Origin: Sphingobium sp.
GTDB lineage: Bacteria > Pseudomonadota > Alphaproteobacteria > Sphingomonadales > Sphingomonadaceae
Direction of reading: 5' to 3'
Length of the DNA: 64,000 nt
NCBI GenBank assembly: GCA_017984895.1
Contig: JAGNYO010000002.1
Coordinates: forward strand, 1-64,000
Shown: positions 19,358-27,094 of the stretch, piece after piece
How the letters are laid out: the number at the start of each line of letters is the position of its first letter
Numbering within the stretch: position 1 is the stretch's first letter
Notes under the pieces: generated by a model
What the model was told of the DNA's origin: nothing
What the model saw: only the letters and a program-made list of their open reading frames with translations
Database searches by the model: none
Translations under genes and position numbers: made by a program

Positions 19358-21063
19358 GGCCTGCTCCGTTCCGCTCGACCCGCCAGATTTCCATCGGTGC
19401 AGGTCCCGCGGGAAAAGCCGCCCTGTCCGTTGGCATCACCGGCTGCGTTCTCGCCGCTTTCCTGCAAAGCATCGAGGCGGCGCTTGAGCACTTCCATCTC
19501 CAGCCGCGCGCCGTGCATGCCCACCGCCAGCGCGCCGGGCGCGCCCTCGCCAGCTTCATCCGCCATCTGCAACCGTTCCATCAGCACCGCGAGCCGCGCG
19601 TCGTTCGTCTCGGCCTGCGCCGCGAGCCTTGCGATCAGGGCCGCATCCTGCGCCCGGCCATGCTCGATCCGGCCCAGCGATCCGCCAAATGTGCGCTCGA
19701 CCTTGCGGATGAGCCGCCGCTGGCCCGCCAGCATGCGGCGCACCTCCGCGCGCATCCGTCGCCGTTCCCGCGCGAGGTCGAATGCTGCCTCGCCGCGCAC
19801 CAGCAGCCCGGCCAGGCGCGACAATATACCGCCGCCTTCGCCACCATCGCGCCGGTAGTGCGCTATGCTGAGTGCGGCCGGCTCCTTGGCCAGCAGCTCA
19901 GCCTGTAGGCTGGTCATCCGGTCCATCTGTGTATGGAGCCGCGCGCCGGAAAGCGCGTTGTTGCGCTCTACCATCACACGCATTTCGGCCAGCGCATGGG
20001 TGATCGCATCACGATCCCGTTGCGCTTCGTGAATGAGGCCGTTGAACTGCGCCACCATCAGCGTCTGGTTCTTTGCCAGCTCCGCCACGCAGTCCGATAT
20101 CGGCTGGAGCAGCGGCGCAGGATCGGACAATTTCTCGGTCGCGCGCCCGAGGCTGGCGACCGCGCCGGTCATCTCCGCGACCGCGCTCTGGGTCTGTTGC
20201 TGCGTCAGCGCGCTGTCCAGCACCGTTTCGCGCAGATCGCGCAGATGCTTGCCGCCCAGCTCCAGCGCGCGGATGACATTGCCCAGCTCCACCGTCTCGC
20301 GCTGTGCGTTCTCGCTCTGCGGCGCTTCCAGCGCGGAGACATTGGCGAGCCAGTGCTCGAACTCGTTGCGCAATGTTTTCATCGCGCTGGTCATGAAGCG
20401 TTCGAGCGCGCCCAGCACCATCGAAGTCATCAGGCCGAACAGCGAGGATGAGAAGCCGACGGACATGCCATTGAGCGGCGCTTTCATGCCCTCGATCATC
20501 TTGCCGAAGGCGTCGGTGCCGCCCTTGCCGCTCATGTCCATGCTGCCGATGAGGTCGCTCACGGAGTGCACGGTTTTCATCAGGCCCATGAACGCGCCCA
20601 GCAGGCCAAGGAACACCATCAGGCCAGAGAAATACATCAACGTCGATTTGCGGTCGTTGATGCGCATATCGACATCATGCAGGATCATCTGCACCGTGGC
20701 ATTGGAGATCTGGAAGTTCTCCTGCTTGCTCATTTCTTCGGCGATGAGATTATACCCATGGCCCAGCAGCTCCGGCTCCTCGAAAATTATGGCCGGGTTC
20801 TTATAGGGATCGAGCGGGCGGCGTTCGCGCGCGCCATAATCGACCTGAAGCGCCTTGAGCGCCACCACCTCGTTCTTCAGCGCAATGACATGGCGGAAGG
20901 CAATGGAAGCGGCCACGCCAAATAGCCCGAAGATGCTGAGGTTCAGCGCGGCCTTCGCCATGATGCCGGCAATGACGAACTCATGGGCATATATGCCCAA
21001 CCCCGCGAGAATCACCATGATCGCGGTCATTTTCATCAGGTCGGAACGGATCTTCTTTTCCAT
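19354..21063 (-). CDS. MotA/TolQ/ExbB-like proton-channel protein with long coiled-coil tail
   Basis: An inner-membrane protein of 569 residues. Four membrane segments are visible at about 11-33, 38-58, 141-163 and 196-220. The last pair, with PLNGMSVGFSSSLFGL, matches the MotA/TolQ/ExbB channel core. After residue 230 the protein is soluble, highly charged and heptad-like for more than 300 residues (LRDLRETVL, ARERRRMRAEVRRML), an unusually long cytoplasmic tail for a plain ExbB or MotA. The MotB-like gene ends four bases before it, and the PilZ gene overlaps its stop. Salmonella SiiB (SPI-4) is the closest functional precedent; ZorA of Zorya defence has a similar shape, but no other Zorya gene is present. 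It likely couples proton flow to secretion or to handling of the giant substrate. Confidence 0.87.
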   Translation of the reverse strand: MEKKIRSDLMKMTAIMVILAGLGIYAHEFVIAGIMAKAALNLSIFGLFGVAASIAFRHVIALKNEVVALKALQVDYGARERRPLDPYKNPAIIFEEPELLGHGYNLIAEEMSKQENFQISNATVQMILHDVDMRINDRKSTLMYFSGLMVFLGLLGAFMGLMKTVHSVSDLIGSMDMSGKGGTDAFGKMIEGMKAPLNGMSVGFSSSLFGLMTSMVLGALERFMTSAMKTLRNEFEHWLANVSALEAPQSENAQRETVELGNVIRALELGGKHLRDLRETVLDSALTQQQTQSAVAEMTGAVASLGRATEKLSDPAPLLQPISDCVAELAKNQTLMVAQFNGLIHEAQRDRDAITHALAEMRVMVERNNALSGARLHTQMDRMTSLQAELLAKEPAALSIAHYRRDGGEGGGILSRLAGLLVRGEAAFDLARERRRMRAEVRRMLAGQRRLIRKVERTFGGSLGRIEHGRAQDAALIARLAAQAETNDARLAVLMERLQMADEAGEGAPGALAVGMHGARLEMEVLKRRLDALQESGENAAGDANGQGGFSRGTCTDGNLAGRAERSRP

Positions 21064-21067
21064 AGGT

Positions 21068-21811
21068 CTAGGGCTTCAATACCACGCGCACATTGTGCCC
21101 GTCTTTCGATCCGGGGTCAGTGACCCGGATCTGGGTTGAGATGCTCGCCGGGCTGATCCCTGCGCGGATGAGGATGTTGCGGGTCATCGCCGCACGATAG
21201 AAGCCAAGGCGCTGCGCCTCGGAGATCGAATTGTCCTGCGGGGTCAGCGCCCAGATTTCATATTTCATGCCCGGCTTGGCACGTGGCTTGAGAAAGGCAA
21301 TCACCGCGCTTTCGTTATCCTCGGAATAGCGCACCGCCATCGCCTCGAAATCGACGCGCATCAGCATGTCCGCGGTCTTGACTTCGACCCCCTTGGTTTC
21401 CTCGGGGTTTTCCATCGCCTTGACTTTGAGCTTCATTGTCTCTGGCGTGGCGCGGGTGCGGATCGTCAGCTTGTCGGTGCCATCGACGATCATTTCAGAT
21501 TTGAGAATCGAGCCGAGTTCGGCAATCGAAGTGCCCGTTTCCGCATCGCGGGGCGAGCGGATCGGGTTGTTCTGCTGCCCGGTCGCGCCGCCCGGACTAT
21601 GCGACTGCGCCGTGGCGTCCGCATCGACCAGCGCGGATTGCTGCTGGGCGGCATAAGCCTTCTTGAACTTCTCCATCGCGCGCTGCGAGAGCACCATCAC
21701 CGCCGAACTCATGATTACGAGCAGGAAGGTCACGACCATGATGACGGTCGTGAGCACATCCACGAACGCCGGCCAATGGTTCACTTCGCCGTCAGATGAT
21801 GCGCCGGCCAC
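21068..21811 (-). CDS. MotB/OmpA-like peptidoglycan-anchored partner of the proton channel
   Basis: An inner-membrane protein with one N-terminal membrane segment and a periplasmic OmpA/MotB-type domain. I prefer the GTG at 21811 (GGGAG six bases upstream) to the longer ATG at 21892, giving 247 residues and a MotB-like short N-terminus. In AFVDVLTTVIMVVTFLL the Asp (residue 18) sits where MotB and SiiA carry the proton-binding Asp. The C-terminal part (SEAQRLGFYRAAMTRNIL...GISPASI) resembles the OmpA-like helix that binds peptidoglycan, although the domain is divergent. The stop lies 4 bases before the MotA-like start, so the two should form a stator-like complex. In SPI-4 the equivalent is SiiA. 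The partner assignment is strong; the exact role is inferred. Confidence 0.85.
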   Translation of the reverse strand: MAGASSDGEVNHWPAFVDVLTTVIMVVTFLLVIMSSAVMVLSQRAMEKFKKAYAAQQQSALVDADATAQSHSPGGATGQQNNPIRSPRDAETGTSIAELGSILKSEMIVDGTDKLTIRTRATPETMKLKVKAMENPEETKGVEVKTADMLMRVDFEAMAVRYSEDNESAVIAFLKPRAKPGMKYEIWALTPQDNSISEAQRLGFYRAAMTRNILIRAGISPASISTQIRVTDPGSKDGHNVRVVLKP

Positions 21812-21953
21812 CTGATACTCCCATTTCAAGGCCGTAAGGACGGCCAGCTGCCCACTTTGGTGAATCCGGCTTAAACCAATTCCCCTAAGCAAGTCCTAAC
21901 GGGGAAGAAAAAGCGGGCTGAATCAGCCTGCTGATGCTGTCGGGAAGAAAGTT

Positions 21954-24191
21954 TCAGGCGGCTTTCTGCTGCTGCTGTCCGCGCAGAAGCGCCAGCACCT
22001 CCTGCTTGGGCTTGTCGGCGAAGATGCGCCCTTCCTCCAGCCAGATCACGCGGTCGACCAGATCGAGCAGCGCCATGCGGTGCGTCGCGACGATCACTGT
22101 CTTGCCTGACGCGGCCTGACGCAGCCCGTTGATGACCGCCTGTTCGGAATCGATATCCATGTTGGCGGTCGGCTCATCGAGCAGCAGGATGGCGGGATTG
22201 CGCACCATCGCGCGGGCGATCAGCACCGACTGGCGCTGGCCGCCGGACAGGCGCGCGCCGCGCGGGCCGACCTTGCGGGTATAGCCCTCGACACTGCGGT
22301 CGACAAAACGATCAAGCCCGGCGGCGTGGATCGCCTGCTCCACCAAAGCCGGGTCCGGCTCGTCCATGCCAAGAAGAATATTGTCCCAGATCGAGGTATC
22401 AAACAGCACGGCGTCCTGCCCGGAATAAACGATGCTTTGCCGCAGATGGGCGGCGGCAAACTGGTCCATCGCATGCCCGTCGACGCTGATCGCGCCCTGT
22501 TGGGGCGGCACCATACCCGAGAGAAGCTGCAACAATGTCGATTTACCGGAGCCCGAGCGGCCAATGAGCGCAATCTTCTCGCCCGGCTGCACGCTCAGCG
22601 ATATATCACGCAAGCTCTGTTCCGCCGCTCCTTCATAGGTGAAGGACACATGGCGCAGCCTAAGGTCGCCGCCGATTTCCGTTCGCTTGATCGACGGGTC
22701 GGAAACGTCGCGCTCCGGCTCCATCGCCAACAGCTCAGCCAGACCCGCGAACTGCGACAGGCTCTGATATCCCCTCGATATCATCGCGATCGCGCCTGAA
22801 ACCGGCACCATCGCCCGTCCGGCGAGCATGGTTGCCGCAATCAGCGCGCCGGTCGTCATCGCGCCGGCCTTGATCTGGAACACCCCGATGATGATGACCA
22901 TCACCGTTACCAGTTGCACCAGCAATGCGGAGGTGGAGCCGGGTAGATCGTTCCACTTGCGCGCGGCACGGCCCGCCATGCCGATATGGTCGGACACAAT
23001 GTCCCACTGGCGCAGAAAACGCCCTTCGGCCTGATTGGCCTTGATCGTCGTCAGCCCATCGGCGACATCGACCACCAGATTATTGCGCGCCTGCATCAGT
23101 TTGGTAGCGCGCCGGGCGGAAAGTTTGCTGGCATAGGCCGCCACCGCGCCGATAAAGACCATCGCCGCCGCGCCCACGATCGGCGCGGAAGCCGTCAGCC
23201 CCGCGATCATCGCGATCAGCGCCACGAAGGCGAAGAAGAACGGCACATCGACAAGGAATGTCACCAGCATCTGCGGCACCAGCATCGCCAGCCCCTCGAC
23301 ATCGCGCAGCGCCGTCATCAACCGGCCGACATTGCTGTCGCGTTTGCCCAGCCTGCCTTGAAGAAAGCTCGTCATCGCCCGGTGTTGAACCGCCTGGCCC
23401 ACACGCACCGCCACCGCATCGACAAAGGCCGTGCGCGCATGCTTGAACAAAAACTCGAACAGCAGAACCAGCATCACGCCCGCAGACAGCGCCCACAGCG
23501 ACTCAATGGCGAGGTTGGGCACCACCCGATCATAAATGGCGCGCATATAGAGCGGGATCGCCAGAGCGGTCAGGTTCATGAAGGCGGCGGCGGCGAGCAT
23601 CTGGCCAAGCCGCTTGCGCTCGGAAAGGAACACCCCCAGCACCCACAGGCGGGGATTGCGGCGCACAAAATCGCGCTCTTCGTCAAAGCCCAGGCCATTT
23701 TCCGGGTCCATATGGCCGCAAACCAGAATATCGCCAAAGGCTAGGCTGTCGAGCGCCTCGCGCGGCACCTGTTTTTCGCCCTCGGCATCGCGCACCAGCG
23801 CCGTTTTACGATCCGGCAACGCCAGCACAACCACCGCGCCGCCTTCCATCAGGGGCATCAGGCAGGGCAGGTCGGTGCTGTCGAGACGAGCGGGCGCCAC
23901 CCGCTCCCAGCGCGCTTCCAGCCCGGCCCGCGCGAGCGCGACCTGCGCGAATCGGGGGTCCATGTCGCCGTCCCCAATAGGCAGGGCGGCGGTGAGAATC
24001 TCGCGCGCGGTCGGCTTGCCGCACTGTCGGCTCAGGCACTCAAGCGCCCCGATCACCGGCAGGGGCGAGACTAAACCCGCCCACTCGGCAACGCTATCTT
24101 CCTCTTTTTTCAATGCCTTGCGGGCAACCATGCCAACCAGCCGCTGCGTCAGACTGGGCCGGTCGATAATGTATAACTGCTCGATGTCCAT
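21954..24191 (-). CDS. Type I secretion ABC transporter (LapB-type, degenerate C39 domain)
   Basis: Inner-membrane ATPase of the exporter (745 residues). Residues 1-150 form a C39-peptidase-like domain without the DCG catalytic cysteine motif, the non-cleaving type found with RTX substrates. A six-helix ABC membrane domain spans about 190-480. The ATPase carries Walker A GRSGSGKS (near 543), signature LSGGQRQ, Walker B ILLLDEP and the H-loop ATHR. Start ATG 24191 has GGGAG a few bases upstream. It heads the minus-strand unit leading to the stator pair and PilZ, and is divergent from the HlyD gene. The absence of the catalytic Cys predicts export of full-length substrate via a C-terminal signal. 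Confidence 0.95.
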   Translation of the reverse strand: MDIEQLYIIDRPSLTQRLVGMVARKALKKEEDSVAEWAGLVSPLPVIGALECLSRQCGKPTAREILTAALPIGDGDMDPRFAQVALARAGLEARWERVAPARLDSTDLPCLMPLMEGGAVVVLALPDRKTALVRDAEGEKQVPREALDSLAFGDILVCGHMDPENGLGFDEERDFVRRNPRLWVLGVFLSERKRLGQMLAAAAFMNLTALAIPLYMRAIYDRVVPNLAIESLWALSAGVMLVLLFEFLFKHARTAFVDAVAVRVGQAVQHRAMTSFLQGRLGKRDSNVGRLMTALRDVEGLAMLVPQMLVTFLVDVPFFFAFVALIAMIAGLTASAPIVGAAAMVFIGAVAAYASKLSARRATKLMQARNNLVVDVADGLTTIKANQAEGRFLRQWDIVSDHIGMAGRAARKWNDLPGSTSALLVQLVTVMVIIIGVFQIKAGAMTTGALIAATMLAGRAMVPVSGAIAMISRGYQSLSQFAGLAELLAMEPERDVSDPSIKRTEIGGDLRLRHVSFTYEGAAEQSLRDISLSVQPGEKIALIGRSGSGKSTLLQLLSGMVPPQQGAISVDGHAMDQFAAAHLRQSIVYSGQDAVLFDTSIWDNILLGMDEPDPALVEQAIHAAGLDRFVDRSVEGYTRKVGPRGARLSGGQRQSVLIARAMVRNPAILLLDEPTANMDIDSEQAVINGLRQAASGKTVIVATHRMALLDLVDRVIWLEEGRIFADKPKQEVLALLRGQQQQKAA

Positions 24192-24285
24192 GCGGACTCC
24201 CGTGGAATCTGGTAAACGGATTAAACATTTTTAAGGATAATGATTGGTAAACGAGGGTCAGATTTCTTTGAGGGACTGACCAGAG
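24192..24285. promoter_or_regulatory. Divergent promoter region with two GGTAAACG direct repeats
   Basis: This 94-base AT-rich gap separates the ABC exporter gene (minus) from the HlyD gene (plus) and must hold both promoters. It contains the octamer GGTAAACG at 24211-24218 and again at 24246-24253, 35 bases apart in the same orientation. A third copy lies upstream of the giant RTX gene (17193-17200). The motif could be a shared regulator site; no regulator is encoded nearby. Confidence 0.4.
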
Positions 24286-25692
24286 ATGCGCTTTGCCACC
24301 ATGAGAGACAGGCTGATCCGCGCGATGGGCGGGGCCAGCCTGTATGAAGGGGTATCGAGCCAGGAAATGGCCGCGGCCTTTGCCGGCAAGGTCAAGCTGG
24401 AGAGCACATCGATCGCCGGCATCACGCCATGGAGCGCCCGCATGCGCACCGATCGTCAGGGCAGTATGCTGAAGCTGTTCGGTGGGGTGCTGCTGGTGTT
24501 TCTGCTATGGGCCAGCTTTTTTCATATCGACAAGGTGACGCGCGGCATGGGGCGTGTGCTTCCCTCGGTGCAGAACCAGGTGGTGCAGCATCTGGAGGGC
24601 GGCATCATCTCGCGCCTGATGGTGCAGGAGGGCGAGCGTGTCCGCAAGGGGCAGGTGCTGATGCAGATCAGCAACCAGTTCACCTCCGCAGAGTTTGAAA
24701 ACGCCCGCACAGATGTGGTCGCCAAGCGCATTGCGCTGGCGCGCATGGATGCCGAAGTCGCTGGCGCGCGCAGTTTTACCACGCCCGCAGACCTCGCAAA
24801 GATCGCGCCGGATATCGCGGCGTCGGAAGAAGCGCTGTTTTACTCGCGCATCGCCCAGCGCGGCTCGGAATCCGGCATTACCAGCGAGCAGGCGAGCGCC
24901 AAGCGCGCCGAGCTGGCATCGCTCGATGCCCGGCTCGGCAATTTGCGCAACGAAGAATCGCTGATGATGGTCCAGCTAGGCAAGCTGGAGCGCGCCTTCC
25001 AGGCAGAGGCGATTTCCGAGCGCGAGGTGCTGGACAAGCGCTCGTCGCTGCTTTCGCTGCGCACCCGCATCGCCGATGTGCAGAACCAGATCCCCGCCAC
25101 GCGCGCAGAACTGGGCGAGGCCACCGCCCGCCACGGCGAGGTGTGGACCAAGACGGTGCAGGACACCAAGGAGCGCGCCGCGCAACTTCGGCTTGAGCTT
25201 TCAAAGGCGGGCGAGGCGCTGGGCGCCTATCGCGACAAGGCCAGCCGCGAGGAAATCCGCGCGCCGATGGATGGTGTGGTGAACAAGCTCTATATCCAGA
25301 CCGTCGGCGGCGTCATCAAGGGCGGCGATCCGCTGGTCGAGATCGTGCCGGTTGACAAGGTGGTGATGGTCGAGGCGCGTGTCGCGCCCAAGGACCGGGG
25401 CAATATCTATCCCGGCCTGCCTGCCCGCATCAAGATATCCGCTTATGATTCAGCGGTCTATGGCGGGCTGGACGGCACCGTCGTCGATGTCTCGCCCGAT
25501 GTGATCCAGGATCAGAAGGGCGAGGTCTATTACCGGGTGCGCCTGCGCGCCGACACCGCCAATTTCGGCAAGGGCAAGCCGGTCATACCCGGCATGACAG
25601 CGGAGGCGGATATCCGCTCCGGTAGCCAGACGATCCTCGACTATATCCTCGGCCCGTTCATCCGCATCCGCGAGGGCGCCCTGCGCGAATAA
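24286..25692 (+). CDS. HlyD-family periplasmic adaptor of type I secretion
   Basis: The membrane fusion protein (468 residues) that bridges ABC exporter and TolC. It has a cytoplasmic N-terminus of about 60 residues, one membrane helix (MLKLFGGVLLVFLLWASFF), then a lipoyl-type half motif (VQHLEGGIISRLMVQEGERV), long alpha-helical hairpin segments (residues about 130-320), the second lipoyl half (IRAPMDGVVNKLYIQTVGG) and a beta-barrel domain ending in GPFIRIREGALRE, all typical of HlyD/LapC/PrtE proteins. It is divergent from the ABC gene. ATG 24286 is used as the start; ATG 24301 is possible. Together with the ABC and TolC genes it completes a three-part exporter. Confidence 0.95.
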   Translation: MRFATMRDRLIRAMGGASLYEGVSSQEMAAAFAGKVKLESTSIAGITPWSARMRTDRQGSMLKLFGGVLLVFLLWASFFHIDKVTRGMGRVLPSVQNQVVQHLEGGIISRLMVQEGERVRKGQVLMQISNQFTSAEFENARTDVVAKRIALARMDAEVAGARSFTTPADLAKIAPDIAASEEALFYSRIAQRGSESGITSEQASAKRAELASLDARLGNLRNEESLMMVQLGKLERAFQAEAISEREVLDKRSSLLSLRTRIADVQNQIPATRAELGEATARHGEVWTKTVQDTKERAAQLRLELSKAGEALGAYRDKASREEIRAPMDGVVNKLYIQTVGGVIKGGDPLVEIVPVDKVVMVEARVAPKDRGNIYPGLPARIKISAYDSAVYGGLDGTVVDVSPDVIQDQKGEVYYRVRLRADTANFGKGKPVIPGMTAEADIRSGSQTILDYILGPFIRIREGALRE

Positions 25693-25722
25693 GACGCGGC
25701 GCGCCCCGCGAGAGCCATCCCA

Positions 25723-27054
25723 TCAGGGTTCCACCTCTCCCTCGGGAAGCCTCTCGACAGGGGGAAGCAGCCCCGCCAGCGCCGCATCGAACTGCGCCCG
25801 GTCCAGCCGCCCTTCCCAGCGCGAAACCACCACGGCGGCGACGGCATTGCCGATAAAATTCGTGAGGCTGCGACATTCGGACATGAAGCGGTCGACCCCC
25901 AGAATGAGCGCCATGCCCGCCACCGGCACGTCTGGCACAATCGACAGCGTGGCCGCCAGCGTGATGAACCCTGCGCCGGTCACTCCCGCCGCGCCCTTGG
26001 ACGAGATCATCGCCACGCCCAGCAGCATGATCTGCTGCCCCAGCGTCAGTTCCACATTGCAGGCCTGCGCGATGAACAGCGCCGCGAGCGTCATGTAGAT
26101 GTTGGTGCCATCGAGGTTGAAGCTGTAGCCGGTCGGTATCACCAGCCCCACCACCGTCTTGGGGCAACCGGCGCGTTCGAGCTTTTCCATCAGCGCGGGC
26201 AGGGCGCTTTCGGAGGAGGAGGTGCCCAGCACGAGCAGCAGCTCGGCCTTGAGATACGCGATCAAGCGGAAGATCGAGAAACCGGCGAGGCGCGCCACCG
26301 TGCCCAGCACCACCACCACGAACACCAGCGAAGTGGCGTAGAAGGTCGCCACCAGCTGGGCGAGGCTGGCGATGCTCGCAATGCCATATTGCCCGATGGT
26401 GAACGCCATCGCCGCGAAGGCGCCGACGGGCGCGGCCTTCATCACAATCGCGACCAGGCGAAAAAACACGATCGACATATCCTCGAACAGCGACAGCAGC
26501 CGCGCCCCGCGCTCGCCGATAGTCGCCAGCGCCACGCCGAACAGAATCGAGACGAACAGCACCTGGAGGATGTTGCCCTCGCTGACCGATGCGACAAAGG
26601 TATCGGGAATGATCGCAGTGAGAAAGCCGACTACGCTTGTCTCATGCGCCTTTTCGGCAAAGCTGGCGACCTTGCCGGCATCCAGGCTGGCAGGGTCGAT
26701 GTTAAGGCCTTCACCGGGCCGGACGCTGTTGGCCACCAGCAGCCCGAGAACGAGCGCGAGGGTGGAAAAGAACAGGAAATAGGCGAAGGCTTTCGCGGCG
26801 ATCCGCCCGACAGAGGACAGATCACGCAGCCCGGCAATGCCGGTGACGATCGTGAGGAAAATCACTGGCGCTATCACCATCTTGACGAGTTTGATGAACG
26901 CATCGCCCAGCGGTTTCAGCGCCACGCCGGCAGCGGGGAAGAAGTGCCCGAGCGCCACGCCGACCGCTATCGCGAGCAGCACCTGAACATACAGATGCGC
27001 ATACCAGGCGCGTGGGGACGGGGGCGGCGTCCTGCCCAGCGTCTCAGGTAGCAT
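25723..27054 (-). CDS. dctA: C4-dicarboxylate/proton or sodium symporter, DctA family
   Basis: Inner-membrane carrier (443 residues) of the dicarboxylate/amino acid:cation symporter family, importing succinate, fumarate or malate. Family hallmarks are the SSSESALP serine-rich hairpin, the GYSFNLDGT unwound helix motif, SKGAAGVTG in the second hairpin and [18 protein letters not shown] in the last helix. About eight membrane helices are evident. Start ATG 27054 has GGAGAG eight bases upstream. It converges on the HlyD gene with a 30-base gap and is not part of the secretion locus. The related glutamate carrier GltP is the main alternative; the arrangement of motifs favours DctA. Confidence 0.9.
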   Translation of the reverse strand: MLPETLGRTPPPSPRAWYAHLYVQVLLAIAVGVALGHFFPAAGVALKPLGDAFIKLVKMVIAPVIFLTIVTGIAGLRDLSSVGRIAAKAFAYFLFFSTLALVLGLLVANSVRPGEGLNIDPASLDAGKVASFAEKAHETSVVGFLTAIIPDTFVASVSEGNILQVLFVSILFGVALATIGERGARLLSLFEDMSIVFFRLVAIVMKAAPVGAFAAMAFTIGQYGIASIASLAQLVATFYATSLVFVVVVLGTVARLAGFSIFRLIAYLKAELLLVLGTSSSESALPALMEKLERAGCPKTVVGLVIPTGYSFNLDGTNIYMTLAALFIAQACNVELTLGQQIMLLGVAMISSKGAAGVTGAGFITLAATLSIVPDVPVAGMALILGVDRFMSECRSLTNFIGNAVAAVVVSRWEGRLDRAQFDAALAGLLPPVERLPEGEVEP

Positions 27055-27094
27055 TGCTCTGGCTCTCCTTCATTCTTGTGCCCATGGTCCTATG

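Noticed and set aside
19354..21811. Zorya anti-phage system (ZorA/ZorB)
   Set aside because: The MotA-like protein with a long tail and the MotB-like partner look alike, but no ZorC, ZorD or ZorE is near, and the pair is embedded in a type I secretion locus.
19354..21811. Flagellar motor stator MotA/MotB
   Set aside because: No flagellar gene is nearby, and the tail and divergent OmpA-like domain do not fit MotAB.
25723..27054. DctA carrier as part of the secretion locus
   Set aside because: It converges on HlyD, has its own ribosome site and belongs to a metabolic carrier family with no link to type I export.
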